DNA from: Halobacillus sp. A5
Lineage (GTDB): Bacteria > Bacillota > Bacilli > Bacillales > Halobacillaceae
DNA: 64,000 nt
Direction: 5' to 3'
NCBI RefSeq assembly: GCF_024189315.1
Contig: NZ_JAIZEO010000004.1
Coordinates: 310,001 to 374,000, forward strand
Shown here: one piece after another, positions 44,256-54,711 of the stretch
Layout: every line of letters starts with the position of its first letter
Position numbering within the stretch: position 1 is the first letter of the stretch
Made by a program: the position numbers and the translations under genes
The notes under the pieces: model-generated
Databases searched by the model: none
What the model was told of the DNA's origin: nothing
Seen by the model: only the letters and a program-made list of their open reading frames with translations

Positions 44256-44801
44256 TTAGTCCTCGTCATTTATATTAAATTCAGAGGCAGGCAGAGGCGT
44301 GACAGGATCCAGACAGACGATTCCGCAGAAACAATCCAAATCTACCGTGATGCATATCCCAGTTGCCTGTAAATTTCTTATACTATTACCCGGGAAGTAA
44401 TCACATATTTGAGTCCCATCTCCACTAGGTCCCGGAGTCGACCCTCCCATAGTAACCGGAAGCAGTAATTCTAAATGAACACAGCACTCCTCCTCATCCA
44501 CGAATCTTTTCGCCCGGAAGATAGGAGTTTTCACACAACGTAAAGCATTCATCCCTGATTCACCAAGAGGATGCTTGAAAATCCCGCTTCCAATAAAGGG
44601 TTTGCAGTTCCCCTTACAATAAAGGGCGAATGGAATGCTGGTCGCAGCCCCATTTTCATCCGAAGATGGTGAAACTAAATCTCTAATCGATTCCGCACAC
44701 CCTGTGGAACAGCCGTCTGCCGCTTCGTCCTGGGCCCGGACAATCTGGCGGACAGTCTCACACACACAGGTGTTAAAATCATTTTCTTTTCCACAACTCA
44801 T
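44256..44801 (-). CDS. cotZ: Spore coat protein of the CotY/CotZ family
   Basis: 181 residues, cysteine-rich. The opening MSCGKE..FNTCVCETVRQI, CSTGC (about 31-35), IPFALYCKGNCKPFIGSG, FRAKRFVDEEECCVHLELLLP and the late VDLDCFCGIVCLDP are all family features. CotY/CotZ proteins crosslink through disulfides to build the spore crust/exosporium base. A sigma-K-type promoter lies upstream, so expression late in the mother cell is expected. CotY and CotZ cannot be told apart by eye; the symbol is by the usual family name. Confidence 0.88.
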   Translation of the reverse strand: MSCGKENDFNTCVCETVRQIVRAQDEAADGCSTGCAESIRDLVSPSSDENGAATSIPFALYCKGNCKPFIGSGIFKHPLGESGMNALRCVKTPIFRAKRFVDEEECCVHLELLLPVTMGGSTPGPSGDGTQICDYFPGNSIRNLQATGICITVDLDCFCGIVCLDPVTPLPASEFNINDED

Positions 44802-44835
44802 TTTACCTGGTCTCCTTCATTAGCCAATTAATCCA

Positions 44836-44863
44836 TATTGTATGGTTAAGGAGGGGGAATGGT
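44836..44863 (-). promoter_or_regulatory. Sigma-K-type promoter of cotZ
   Basis: Minus strand AC-N17-CATACAATA: the -10 fits the sigma-K consensus CATANNNTA fully and the AC of the -35 is at the expected distance. Transcription would start about 25 bases before the cotZ start codon region. Confidence 0.6.
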
Positions 44864-45011
44864 TGTATGAATGCCTATTTTTGAAAATCATTGTTCAATC
44901 TGTATCAATGTAAAATAGCCTTGCAATTTTCGAGCTCTACTTGGATACTTAAAATAGCTTTGCTTGTAAAAAAACTGCACAGCCGAGAAATTCTTCAACA
45001 CACAACACCTG

Positions 45012-45698
<687 letters not shown>

Positions 45699-46877
45699 TT
45701 AAATCACCTCCAGCTGTTTTCCAACCTTATAAAAGGCCTTACAGATTTGCTGAATATCTTGTTCAGTATGTGTCGCCATGATCGTCATTCGAATCCTGCT
45801 TTCCCCATTCGGGACACTTGGAGGCCGAATGGCTGGAGCGAACACTCCGTTCATTTCGAGCTTTTCAGAAAAATTCATTGCTTTTTCGGATGACCCAATA
45901 ACGACTGGTATAATAGGAGTGTGTTCCCCTCTCACCTCAAAGCCATAATCAAGAAGTTCATTGCGAATAATGCGAATTAATTGTTGCATATGCACCCGGA
46001 GCTGTGGACTGTATTCGATGATATCAATAGCCTTTAAGGTTGATGCCATTATGCTCGGCGGGAGTGCTGTTTGAAAAATGAAAGATCTTGCCCTATTTCG
46101 TAAATAGTCAATCAGCGACCTTGCCCCAGTGACAAACCCTCCTTCTGTACCGATAGATTTACTAAATGTTCCTATGGTTACATCTACAGATACGTCAAAG
46201 TGTTCACCTGTCCCTCTGGAGTTTTCCCCTAAAATCCCTGTGGCATGAGCATCGTCTACTATGACATAAGCGTTATAAATGTCTGCTAATGCTTTGATTT
46301 CACGCAATGGAGCAATGTTCCCATCCATACTAAAAACCCCATCAGTTACGATAAATCTCCGGTTATAATGTTGACTATGAATTAATTTTTCTTTTAAATC
46401 CTCCATATTTATATGACGGTAAATACTTGTCTTCGCCTTACTGAGTCTGCACCCATCAATAATACTTGCGTGATTGAGCTGGTCACTTATAATCACGTCC
46501 CCTTCTCCTGGCAAGCTGGACATCACTCCAATATTGGCAAGGTATCCGCTGGAGAAGATGAGTGCAGCCTCATCCTTTTTGAACTCAGCGATCCGCTTCT
46601 CCAGCTTCTCATGAAATGTGGTATTGCCAGTGGTCAGTCTTGAGCCGGTGCTTCCTACCCCATACTCTTTCATAATTTTCACAGCTTCCTCGGTCAACCT
46701 TTTATCCCCTGCTAAACCTAAGTAATTGTTAGAAGATGCCATGATCCTCTCTATTCCATCTACGTAAGATTTCCCTGGTGTATGAGAGGGAGAAATAATC
46801 CTAAGATTTCTATACAGCCCCTGCTCCTTAATCATTTCTACTTCCTGTACGATCCAATCATGAGTTTGTCGAGGCAA
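45699..46877 (-). CDS. bioF: 8-amino-7-oxononanoate synthase
   Basis: 392 residues. A PLP enzyme that joins pimeloyl-CoA and alanine. [12 protein letters not shown] (about 47-58), [39 protein letters not shown] and the Schiff-base Lys in [14 protein letters not shown] are present. TTG at 46877 is preferred because AGAGGAGG lies 9 bases before it; the start lies inside the end of bioA, giving a 20-base overlap. Confidence 0.93.
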   Translation of the reverse strand: MPRQTHDWIVQEVEMIKEQGLYRNLRIISPSHTPGKSYVDGIERIMASSNNYLGLAGDKRLTEEAVKIMKEYGVGSTGSRLTTGNTTFHEKLEKRIAEFKKDEAALIFSSGYLANIGVMSSLPGEGDVIISDQLNHASIIDGCRLSKAKTSIYRHINMEDLKEKLIHSQHYNRRFIVTDGVFSMDGNIAPLREIKALADIYNAYVIVDDAHATGILGENSRGTGEHFDVSVDVTIGTFSKSIGTEGGFVTGARSLIDYLRNRARSFIFQTALPPSIMASTLKAIDIIEYSPQLRVHMQQLIRIIRNELLDYGFEVRGEHTPIIPVVIGSSEKAMNFSEKLEMNGVFAPAIRPPSVPNGESRIRMTIMATHTEQDIQQICKAFYKVGKQLEVI

Positions 46878-48222
46878 CCTGAAGCGCCTCCTCTGTTGTA
46901 ACACTTTCAATAGCTTTTCTCATAATTTGAACCATTTCTTTTAATTCTTCTTCTGTACTGGCAAGAGGAGGCATAAAGACAACTACATCACCGGTGGGTC
47001 TTGTCAAAAGCCCTAATTCTCTCATTTTTAATGATGCTTTATAGGCTGTTCTTCTTTCGAAAGGAAAAGGCTCTTTCGTTTTACCGTCGTAAACGAGCTC
47101 AATCCCGCACATGAAACCGAGTTGACGAATGTCCCCTATATGTGGGAGGGCGAGCATTTCTTCAAATAATTCATATAAATACTCAGACTTCTTAGCTACC
47201 TGTTGAGGGATATGCTCTTTCTCAAATAATTTGAGGTTGGCTAATGCTGCTGCGCATCCAAGCTGGTTTCCGGTATAGGAATGCCCGTGAAAAAAAGTCT
47301 TCAAATTGGTATAGTCATCATAAAATGCCTCATAAATTTTTTCAGTTGTATATGTAATGGCGATAGGCAGGTAACCACCAGTAATTCCTTTCCCTGCTGC
47401 CATGAGATCAGGTTCAATACCTTCATGCTCGCAGGCAAACATCTTACCAGTACGCCCAAATCCGGTAGCTACTTCATCAATAATCAAAAGTACATTATAT
47501 TTGGTGCACAGTTCCCGAACGCCGGATAAATAACCATCTGGCATAATAATCATTCCACCTGCACCCTGGACCATAGATTCAACAGTTAATCCGGCAATTT
47601 CCTGATGATGCTCCTTTAATAACAACTCAAGCGTGTCAAGTGCTTCATCACAGCATTTTTCAGGATCCTCTGCAGGATACCGGTAGACATTAGGAACCGT
47701 TGCTTTAAATCCTTCAAACATTAAAGGACCGTAGACCTTATGAAAAATGTCAATGGCACCCACACTAACTGCCCCGATTGTATCTCCATGATATCCATTC
47801 TTTATCGAGATGAATTTCTGTTTGGTCGTTTCCCCGATATTTTGCCAATATTGATAGGCCATCTTTACAGCAATTTCAACCGCTTCTGCCCCACTGTCCG
47901 AATAAAAGACTCTGCTTAAGGATTCAGGAGCAATTTTGACTAATTTTTCTGCCAGTTCTGTAGCGGGAACATTCGTCATTCCAAGTAAGGTGGAATGTGC
48001 AATCTCATCTAATTGCTCGCGTATAGCCTCATCCAACTCTTTCTTACGATGTCCATGTACATTTAACCATACAGAAGAAAAGGCATCGTAATATTCTTTT
48101 CCATTGATATCCTTCACTTTTATTCCTTTTCCGCTTTCAATAATTAGTGGGTTTTCATCATAATCTTTCATTTGTGTAAACGGCAGCCACAAGTATTTTT
48201 TACTTTTATCAATTAAGTTCAT
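46858..48222 (-). CDS. bioA: Adenosylmethionine (or lysine)-8-amino-7-oxononanoate transaminase
   Basis: 454 residues. A class III PLP aminotransferase giving 7,8-diaminopelargonate; B. subtilis-type BioA uses lysine as amino donor. [10 protein letters not shown] (about 12-21), [36 protein letters not shown] and the Schiff-base Lys in [12 protein letters not shown] are visible. GGAGGAG precedes the ATG. It overlaps bioW by 14 bases. Which amino donor is used here is inferred from family likeness only. Confidence 0.93.
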   Translation of the reverse strand: MNLIDKSKKYLWLPFTQMKDYDENPLIIESGKGIKVKDINGKEYYDAFSSVWLNVHGHRKKELDEAIREQLDEIAHSTLLGMTNVPATELAEKLVKIAPESLSRVFYSDSGAEAVEIAVKMAYQYWQNIGETTKQKFISIKNGYHGDTIGAVSVGAIDIFHKVYGPLMFEGFKATVPNVYRYPAEDPEKCCDEALDTLELLLKEHHQEIAGLTVESMVQGAGGMIIMPDGYLSGVRELCTKYNVLLIIDEVATGFGRTGKMFACEHEGIEPDLMAAGKGITGGYLPIAITYTTEKIYEAFYDDYTNLKTFFHGHSYTGNQLGCAAALANLKLFEKEHIPQQVAKKSEYLYELFEEMLALPHIGDIRQLGFMCGIELVYDGKTKEPFPFERRTAYKASLKMRELGLLTRPTGDVVVFMPPLASTEEELKEMVQIMRKAIESVTTEEALQVASTNS

Positions 48223-48988
48223 AATTCTCCTCCGTTTCTATTAAAACCGGTATCTTCTGTAAATAGTGAATGTACGACTCAATCGGCTGGTCATCCTTGA
48301 TAAAAAACAAACGTCCACCCGTCTCGTCACCATATTCCTTGAGCTTTGTAATTCTCTGATACCCTTTTGCACCACTAGCAACATACCCTGTAATATAATC
48401 AGGATCATCACTCCAGCACAACTCAGCTATGGTTAAGGGGTGGGCACACACCTTTGTTGCCAAAGTCAGGGCCTCTTTCATCCGCTGATTTACCGGCATT
48501 TCTTTTTGCTTACACCATTCTTCAAAGTTCTCTTTCTTCCATTCCAGACGGGAAACGCGCACTCCCTGTTCCTTTTTTTCATCAAGACGTTCGCCAGTTT
48601 TTGCATTGATAATCAGAGCTCCTGTGGTGTTATTGATGCTCTCAAATAGATTCATAGCTTTTTTAATAATTTCTTCTGATATTCCGTGATCGGCAAGGAG
48701 AGAGTAAGCTATTCTTCTCCCCTGTGCAGCATCCGACGAATCGAAGGTAGAGACAGGTAACGGCTTGATCATTTGTCCGTCCTCTTCTACCTTATCAATC
48801 GTCAGTTGAAAGAAAGTTGGCTCACCTCGTTTATGAGTAAATGCCTTATCAATTAACTCAAGTACTTTTATTTGCATAGAAGCTTTGGCAGAAAGGTGTT
48901 CGCCGCCTGATATATGCTTGCCTCCATCTTCATGAGGACCGCCAAGTGCAGCTCTCATTCTTATGCTGTATAATTCGCGATCGTCCAT
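48209..48988 (-). CDS. bioW: 6-carboxyhexanoate-CoA ligase (pimeloyl-CoA synthetase)
   Basis: 259 residues. Activates free pimelate to pimeloyl-CoA with ATP, the first committed step in Bacillus-type biotin synthesis. [22 protein letters not shown] (start region) and the [14 protein letters not shown] and [22 protein letters not shown]-type segments (given in parts: [12 protein letters not shown]) are typical. ATG 48988 has GGGGGG upstream; the open frame reaches 49030. First gene of the operon, directly behind a BirA operator. Confidence 0.92.
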   Translation of the reverse strand: MDDRELYSIRMRAALGGPHEDGGKHISGGEHLSAKASMQIKVLELIDKAFTHKRGEPTFFQLTIDKVEEDGQMIKPLPVSTFDSSDAAQGRRIAYSLLADHGISEEIIKKAMNLFESINNTTGALIINAKTGERLDEKKEQGVRVSRLEWKKENFEEWCKQKEMPVNQRMKEALTLATKVCAHPLTIAELCWSDDPDYITGYVASGAKGYQRITKLKEYGDETGGRLFFIKDDQPIESYIHYLQKIPVLIETEENYELN

Positions 48989-49049
48989 CGATTCACTACC
49001 CCCCGCCAATAAAATATAAATCGAATTCAAAGTTTCTCCTTCCCCAAAA

Positions 49050-49077
49050 TGTTAACCTTAACAATTATAAGTTTACA
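49050..49077 (-). promoter_or_regulatory. BirA operator of the bioWAFD operon
   Basis: TGTTAACC...GTTTACA, the two half-sites of the Bacillota BirA operator with the usual spacing of about 14-15 bases. It lies 60-90 bases before bioW. BirA with biotinyl-AMP should repress the operon. Confidence 0.82.
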
Positions 49078-49206
49078 TTTTTCATTGAATTTTTCAAGAA
49101 GGTTTAAATTCCTATAATAATTACAAAAGTAAGAGGAACAACATTTTTGTTTGGCAGATAAGTATTTTGTGTTTGGATACTGTAGTTATAGACCGTATCA
49201 TCTTTA

Positions 49207-49234
49207 TGTTAACCTTAAATATTATAAGTTGACA
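49207..49234 (+). promoter_or_regulatory. BirA operator of bioY
   Basis: TGTTAACC...GTTGACA, nearly the same sequence as the site at 49050. Its right half overlaps TTGACA (49229-49234), a likely -35 element, so BirA would block the bioY promoter. Confidence 0.78.
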
Positions 49235-49336
49235 TTGACATACCAAAACCACTTCTTCTATGCTTATTCTATAAATATAGGGAATTTAATCTAATAGAGG
49301 ATGCTATTGAGGGAACGAAAGAAAGGAACGAGGAAA

Positions 49337-49945
49337 TTGAAAAACTCTAAAACTCTATCACTTACATTAGTTGCAATATTCGCAGCAATGACTGCAATTG
49401 GCGCCTTCATAAAAGTCCCGTTACCCGTTGTTCCTTTTACACTGCAAATTATTGTGGTGTTTTTGGCGGGGTCATTATTAGGAAGCAAGCTAGGGTTACT
49501 AAGTCAATTGGTCTATCTTCTTGTCGGCTTAGCTGGAGTTCCGGTTTTTACTCAAGGTGGAGGGCCTGTATACATATTGCAGCCGACGTTTGGATATTTA
49601 ATTGGCTTCACTATAGGTGCCTATGTCATCGGATTCATTATTGAACGCTTCGAGCACCCTGCTCGAAGACATTTTATTGCTGCCAACTTAATCGGAACTG
49701 GTGTTATTTATGCAATAGGGGTCCCTTATCTTTATCTGTCATTGAACCTATGGCTGAGCGAACCCGCCAACCTGTCACATGTACTGGCTGCAGGGTTGTT
49801 TAGTACCATAGGCATTGACATCGCACTTGCTATTTTTACAAGCCTGTTGACAATAAGGATATATCCTCTTCTTAAAACAATACTTCCAAAGAAAAAAGAA
49901 TTACAAAATGAACTAAAAAATAATAGATCAGAGAATTATGGGTAG
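49337..49945 (+). CDS. bioY: Biotin transporter substrate-binding subunit BioY
   Basis: About 202 residues with six membrane segments; the S component of an ECF transporter that captures biotin. KVPLPVVPFTLQ (after the first helix), GLAGVPVFTQGGGPVYILQPTFGY (the biotin site; quoted as GVPVFTQGGG and QPTFGY) and the late helices are typical. TTG at 49337 follows AAAGGAACGAGG; ATG 49301 is in frame but its ribosome site is too close. Under the BirA operator at 49207, so uptake and synthesis are repressed together. Confidence 0.9.
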   Translation: MKNSKTLSLTLVAIFAAMTAIGAFIKVPLPVVPFTLQIIVVFLAGSLLGSKLGLLSQLVYLLVGLAGVPVFTQGGGPVYILQPTFGYLIGFTIGAYVIGFIIERFEHPARRHFIAANLIGTGVIYAIGVPYLYLSLNLWLSEPANLSHVLAAGLFSTIGIDIALAIFTSLLTIRIYPLLKTILPKKKELQNELKNNRSENYG

Positions 49946-49984
49946 TAAGATGGACACAGGTTTTCAGGAACTTGAACTAATCAT

Positions 49985-50021
49985 AAGAACCCTCTTAAGT
50001 ATTCAACTTAAGAGGGTTCTT
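49985..50021. terminator. Bidirectional terminator between bioY and the nitrilase-domain gene
   Basis: AAGAACCCTCTTAAGT-attca-ACTTAAGAGGGTTCTT, a perfect 16-bp stem. Confidence 0.88.
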
Positions 50022-50086
50022 CAAGCATGCAGGTTTGCATGTATGTTATTCCTGTTCTATCCGCCACGTCCTTAATTAACATATAA

Positions 50087-51964
50087 TTATTTTGCTTCAG
50101 GTAACATTCGACCTTTATTATGGTTGGTTATAAGTGATTCATAATAGAGAGGGTGTCTTGACTGTAACAGTTTTTCTTGATTGAACCAGTGTTCGGCTTG
50201 TATTGTATTAAATTCAAAAGGTACCGCTTCTTCATCTGTAGAGGACCCTATTACAGGCTGGTCCAACCCGTATAATGGATCTAATGTATAAAGGCCGCTG
50301 CTTCCTTTAAACTCATGTTCTGTTCCAACAAAGTTAGAGAAAATTGTGTAGGCCTGTGCTCCTATTGCCACAGCATCCCAGAGCACCACTGAATTATCTG
50401 GATATTGGTTTTCAGAGATGTTTTTATTGATTTCCATATCGCCGCTATATTCTCCACTCCAGGAAACGGGCACTGCAATCATGTCCGCTCTTTTGACACT
50501 TAGTACTCCTGATGCCTCAGGAAACCGAACATCATCACCGATTAATAAACCAATTTTCCCAAGACCCTCTATATCAAATACAGGCAGGCTGGAAACTGAT
50601 CTTGCCCAACGTTTTTCATTACCGTCAAGATGAGTTTTACGATACTTGCCTTTCATTTCACCTTTGTCATTTACTAATATTGCAGAATTGTACAATTGAT
50701 TCTCTTCTCTTTCAATCATTCCATAAACGATGTTGATATTATGCTTCTTCGCTAATTGTGATATAAACTGATACGTGTTTCCTTTATCCTTTTCTGATAG
50801 AGAATAAATGGAGTTTATACTTTCATCTGCGACTGGCCCGGTAAAAGAAAGTTCTGGCAGTACGAGCAAATCCGTTTCCTTAGAAGTTGAAATCTCTTCT
50901 TCTATAAGCTTAGAAATTTTCTTTTGGTTTGTTTTTTTATCACTCAGTTTTGGGGTGTACTGCAAAGCCATAGCCTTCACTTTTTTAGATTCAGTAGTTG
51001 CTCTACTGTCCCATGGTTGAATATATTGGCTTAGTTCTTTATACAACTCAGGACGTCTTTCCTTTAGCAGTTCTTTATTTTCATTTTGAAAGTGTTCAGG
51101 ATCTACCTCGTCATATATAACTTTTGTTTCGTCAATGTCGTTTTCTTCATCAGGCGAATAAGGGGCCTCAGCTAATTTCTCTCCCTGAGGTGACCAAATG
51201 GCACTTCCCCCTGCCATATGAAACCCTTCTTCTGTATTCGAACGATTCGAGCTAACGACATATAAACCATTTTGCTGAGCTCTTGCAGGCAAAGAGGAAA
51301 TGGTCTGGGCGGACGAGTTCGTTGGAAAGGCTAATATATCAGCTCCTTTAACGGCCGATATCCTGGCTGTTTCATAATAGGCGGAATCCATGCATATATT
51401 CATGGCCACTTTTCCCAATTCAGTATCATACACAGGAACTTCTGAATCACCACGGGCAGCCCAGTAGGCATCGGTTTCCCACAAATGCATTTTTCGATAC
51501 TTCCCTATTAAACCTTCAGGTCCGACCAGGACAGATGAATTATAATAGAGATCAGTACCTGGATCTACTTCAGGCATTCCGAAAACTATGTAACTATCAT
51601 ATTCAGCGGCTAACTCACTGAATATTTCTGTAGTTGGACCAGGAATCTGTTCAACAAAAGGAGCAATGTCTTCACGACTTTCGAACATATATCCTGTAGT
51701 TGCCATTTCTGGAGCTACAACTAACTTTGCCCCATTCTTAAAAGCTTTTTCGGTTTCATTGTATAATTCTTTTATGTTCTTCTCAGGCTTTTTTAATTCA
51801 GGATTAAATTGGATCGAAGCTGCTTTAAACGGTTCATTCAACTTTTTCTCTTGCTTATGATCCCTTTTTTCAGAAGGTTTTTCAGTGACGGCTTCTGTCT
51901 GAAAAGGAGCAAAAACGAATAAAAAAAGAAATAAAACGACAAATAGGGCTTTATAGTTCAACAT
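50087..51964 (-). CDS. Secreted double carbon-nitrogen hydrolase (nitrilase superfamily), second half lacking the catalytic Cys
   Basis: 625 residues with a signal peptide (about 1-24, no lipobox) and two full nitrilase-type domains. Domain 1 (about 46-310) has the triad Glu86 (APEMA), Lys158 (GKYRKMH) and Cys191 (NICMDS). Domain 2 (about 328-600) keeps Glu371 (LPELS) and Lys443 (GKYRKTH) but has Gly476 where Cys should be (LLIGDDVRFPE against the usual IxYD/CxD form), so it is predicted inactive. Nitrilase-family enzymes cleave amide or nitrile bonds; most are cytoplasmic, so export is unusual. AGAGGTGG precedes the start. It follows glcF by 29 bases and may belong to the same transcript. 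Confidence 0.85.
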   Translation of the reverse strand: MLNYKALFVVLFLFLFVFAPFQTEAVTEKPSEKRDHKQEKKLNEPFKAASIQFNPELKKPEKNIKELYNETEKAFKNGAKLVVAPEMATTGYMFESREDIAPFVEQIPGPTTEIFSELAAEYDSYIVFGMPEVDPGTDLYYNSSVLVGPEGLIGKYRKMHLWETDAYWAARGDSEVPVYDTELGKVAMNICMDSAYYETARISAVKGADILAFPTNSSAQTISSLPARAQQNGLYVVSSNRSNTEEGFHMAGGSAIWSPQGEKLAEAPYSPDEENDIDETKVIYDEVDPEHFQNENKELLKERRPELYKELSQYIQPWDSRATTESKKVKAMALQYTPKLSDKKTNQKKISKLIEEEISTSKETDLLVLPELSFTGPVADESINSIYSLSEKDKGNTYQFISQLAKKHNINIVYGMIEREENQLYNSAILVNDKGEMKGKYRKTHLDGNEKRWARSVSSLPVFDIEGLGKIGLLIGDDVRFPEASGVLSVKRADMIAVPVSWSGEYSGDMEINKNISENQYPDNSVVLWDAVAIGAQAYTIFSNFVGTEHEFKGSSGLYTLDPLYGLDQPVIGSSTDEEAVPFEFNTIQAEHWFNQEKLLQSRHPLYYESLITNHNKGRMLPEAK

Positions 51965-51993
51965 ACCACCTCTAAATATAAATTTCGCAGCCC

Positions 51994-53292
51994 TTACCTT
52001 TGCTGAGGATCTGCTTCCAATAAAAGATCTACAAGATGCTCAGCATCCATCGTATGATTTACCCCTTCTCGTTCTATCCCGAGCTTCATCTGCAATAGAC
52101 ATCCGGGGTTAGTCGTTACCACCGTTTCTGATTCTGCATTACACACGTCCCTCATTTTCACATCTAATATATCCATAGAATCCTCGTAATTGATAATATT
52201 ATAGATCCCAGCTGAACCGCAGCAGAAATCCGGACGGTCTAATTCTTTCAGTGTAAGTCCGGGAACTTTCTTCATTAATTGAAGCGGCGGGGATAATACC
52301 TTTTGGACATTAGTCATATGACATGAGGGTTGATAGGTTACCGTTTTATCAATTAACTTATTAAAATAGACATGATCAACCTCTACAAGAACCTCTGATA
52401 TATCTTTCATTTTGGAAACAAACTGTTCAGCCCGCTTATGCCAGGACGTTCCTTCTTCAAATAAGTGGTCATATTCAACCATACGTGCACCACAGCCACC
52501 AGCGTTGTTGATAATATAATCTACTTCTTCCTCCTCAAAAGCCTCAATGTTTCGTTTGGCAAGGTGGATTGAATCATGTACCTTCCCAGAGTGAGCGTGC
52601 AGTGCACCACAACAAGTTTGTTCTTCCGGGAGGACAACTTCAAACCCCCAGCGTAAAAGTAATTCAATGGTATTTTGATTCGTTTGAAAGAATACGCTAT
52701 CCATTACGCAACCTGTAAAGAATGCTACTTTCGCTCGAGCAGGTCTTGTCCGTATATAACGCTTCGTTCGTTTGGCGCGCTCCTTAGGAGAAGGCTGCTT
52801 GGGAATTACTTTTTCAAATTTATCTAAATGAAGCGGAGCGGCCTTTGTTAAACGCAGCAGATTGGCAAAGGTTTGAAGGCCGGATTTTTGATAAAACCAG
52901 GTCAAGCTCCCCAGTGTGTCCATCCATTTTCCAGAAGGGAAGAAGGAACCGAACAAAAAGTCTTCCATTTTCTTTCGGGAGGTCGATTTTACCTGGTGGT
53001 CTTCAATCACTTCCTTAGCACCTTCTAATATTTGTCCATACTGAACATTAGTGGGACAAACAGTAGTGCACGCCATGCACCCCAGACACTTTTCAATTGG
53101 TTTTTCCAAATCATCAATAGATGCTTTTCCTTCCGCCACCATTTTGACTAGGTTAATGCGCCCTCTTGGAGAATGAGTTTCTCTTTCCATCGTTTCATAG
53201 GTGGGGCAGGCAGGCAGACAATAACCACATTGAACACAATCAAAGGTCTTATCATAGTTGATTTTCTCTTGCAGCGATTGAAGCTTACTCAT
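51994..53292 (-). CDS. glcF: Glycolate oxidase iron-sulfur subunit GlcF (YsfD-like)
   Basis: 432 residues. Two 4Fe-4S motifs near the N-terminus (CVQCGYCLPACPTY and CLGCMACTTVCPTNV) are followed by two CCG-type domains (TCCGALHAHSG, CCGSAGIYN). It passes electrons from the FAD subunit GlcD to the membrane acceptor. It overlaps glcD by 8 bases and is like B. subtilis YsfD. The real substrate in this operon may be another 2-hydroxy acid. Confidence 0.92.
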   Translation of the reverse strand: MSKLQSLQEKINYDKTFDCVQCGYCLPACPTYETMERETHSPRGRINLVKMVAEGKASIDDLEKPIEKCLGCMACTTVCPTNVQYGQILEGAKEVIEDHQVKSTSRKKMEDFLFGSFFPSGKWMDTLGSLTWFYQKSGLQTFANLLRLTKAAPLHLDKFEKVIPKQPSPKERAKRTKRYIRTRPARAKVAFFTGCVMDSVFFQTNQNTIELLLRWGFEVVLPEEQTCCGALHAHSGKVHDSIHLAKRNIEAFEEEEVDYIINNAGGCGARMVEYDHLFEEGTSWHKRAEQFVSKMKDISEVLVEVDHVYFNKLIDKTVTYQPSCHMTNVQKVLSPPLQLMKKVPGLTLKELDRPDFCCGSAGIYNIINYEDSMDILDVKMRDVCNAESETVVTTNPGCLLQMKLGIEREGVNHTMDAEHLVDLLLEADPQQR

Positions 53293-54688
53293 TACGCAAC
53301 ACCAGCTTTTGCCCTTTTTCCGGAAATATTTTGCCTGGGTTCATTATCCGGTTCGGATCCCAGCTATCTTTGATCCGTTTCATCATCTCTAAACCGACAG
53401 CCCCTAATTCTTGTTCCATAAAAGGAGCTTTCATCGTGCCGATCCCATGCTCGCCGGATAGCGTGCCCCCCAAATTGATAGCCGCCTGAAATATTTCTTC
53501 CACAGCTTTTTCGACGCGGATCATTTCTTCTTGATCCCGCTTATCACACAAAATATTAGGGTGAAGGTTACCATCCCCGGCGTGACCGAACACAACCACT
53601 TCCACCTGGTATTTTTCTTTAATTTCATTCAAACGATCCATCATATCAGGAATTTTACTTCTCGGTACAGTGGCATCCTCTGATACCTTTGTCGGCTTGA
53701 TTTTAGCAATAGCAGGAGATACTTGCTTTCTCGCATGCCAGATCTTTGCGGCTTCTTCGCTTGTTGCAGGGATACTGACATTTGAGGCACCAATTTCCTC
53801 CATAATGTTTTCAATCAACACTGTTTCCAGCTTGAGTGTTTCTGGGTGTCCATCTAATTCAATGATTACAATGGCTTCTGCATCAACAGGCAGGCCTGAT
53901 GGTTGGAATTTTTCAACAGCTTGTATACATGCTTTATCCATGAACTCCATTTTTGAAGGTAGTATTCCGGAAGTTAACGTACGTGATATCGCTTCTCCAG
54001 CTGTTCGGACATTCTCAAACTCGACCATAACGGTTTGTACTGAGGGAGGCTTAGGCATAAGCTTCAGCGTAGCTTCTGTGATCACGCCAAGCGTTCCCTC
54101 TGAGCCTACAATCAGCTTGGTAAGGTCAAACCCTGTCACATTTTTAATGGTTTGTCCGCCTGTACGTATCACTTCTCCTTCAGGGGTTACAAGCTCCAGT
54201 CCTAATACGAAATCTTTCGTAACGCCATATTTCAAACCACGAGGTCCCCCTGAATTTTCAGCGAGGTTCCCCCCTATGGTAGCGACATGGGCACTGCTCG
54301 GGTCAGGAGCATACATGAGGCCATGCTTTTCAGCTTCTTCATTTATACGATCTGTAAGAACACTAGGAGACACTTTAACGGTCAAATCGTCAGCATTCAG
54401 CTCGATTTGTTCAGGCCATTGTGAAAGGTCCAGCACAATCCCGCCATGCACAGGGAGGGGCCCTCCGCTTAGACAAGTTCCTTGGCCTCTAGGATAGATA
54501 GGGATATTAAATTGATTCGCAATTTTCACGATATGGACGACTTCCTGCTTAGTTTTAGCTTGAACAGCTGCGTCAGGAAGATATTCACCAAAGGAAGCAT
54601 CAAAACTATAACTATATCGATCTGCTATTTCAGTCATTATTTGATTGCCTGGTATTACTTCTCTGAGATCTTCCATCCAATTACTCAC
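53285..54688 (-). CDS. glcD: FAD-linked 2-hydroxyacid oxidase subunit GlcD (YsfC-like)
   Basis: 467 residues. An N-terminal FAD domain of the PCMH type (about 35-215; IPIYPRGQGTCLSGG, GLMYAPDPSS, GGNLAENSGGPRGLKYGVT-type loop, IVGSEGTLG) and a C-terminal FAD-oxidase domain ending with VFGHAGDGNLHPNI, SGEHGIG and NPGKI. Oxidises glycolate, lactate or related 2-hydroxy acids; co-encoded with glcF and downstream of a hydrolase and DUF6282 gene. Confidence 0.92.
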   Translation of the reverse strand: MSNWMEDLREVIPGNQIMTEIADRYSYSFDASFGEYLPDAAVQAKTKQEVVHIVKIANQFNIPIYPRGQGTCLSGGPLPVHGGIVLDLSQWPEQIELNADDLTVKVSPSVLTDRINEEAEKHGLMYAPDPSSAHVATIGGNLAENSGGPRGLKYGVTKDFVLGLELVTPEGEVIRTGGQTIKNVTGFDLTKLIVGSEGTLGVITEATLKLMPKPPSVQTVMVEFENVRTAGEAISRTLTSGILPSKMEFMDKACIQAVEKFQPSGLPVDAEAIVIIELDGHPETLKLETVLIENIMEEIGASNVSIPATSEEAAKIWHARKQVSPAIAKIKPTKVSEDATVPRSKIPDMMDRLNEIKEKYQVEVVVFGHAGDGNLHPNILCDKRDQEEMIRVEKAVEEIFQAAINLGGTLSGEHGIGTMKAPFMEQELGAVGLEMMKRIKDSWDPNRIMNPGKIFPEKGQKLVLRNE

Positions 54689-54711
54689 ACTTTACGCTCC
54701 TTTTCAGCACA

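Noticed and set aside
53670-54497. 275-codon open frame opposite glcD
   Set aside because: Antisense shadow of a conserved FAD enzyme; composition is Ser/Thr/Pro-rich as expected for such shadows.
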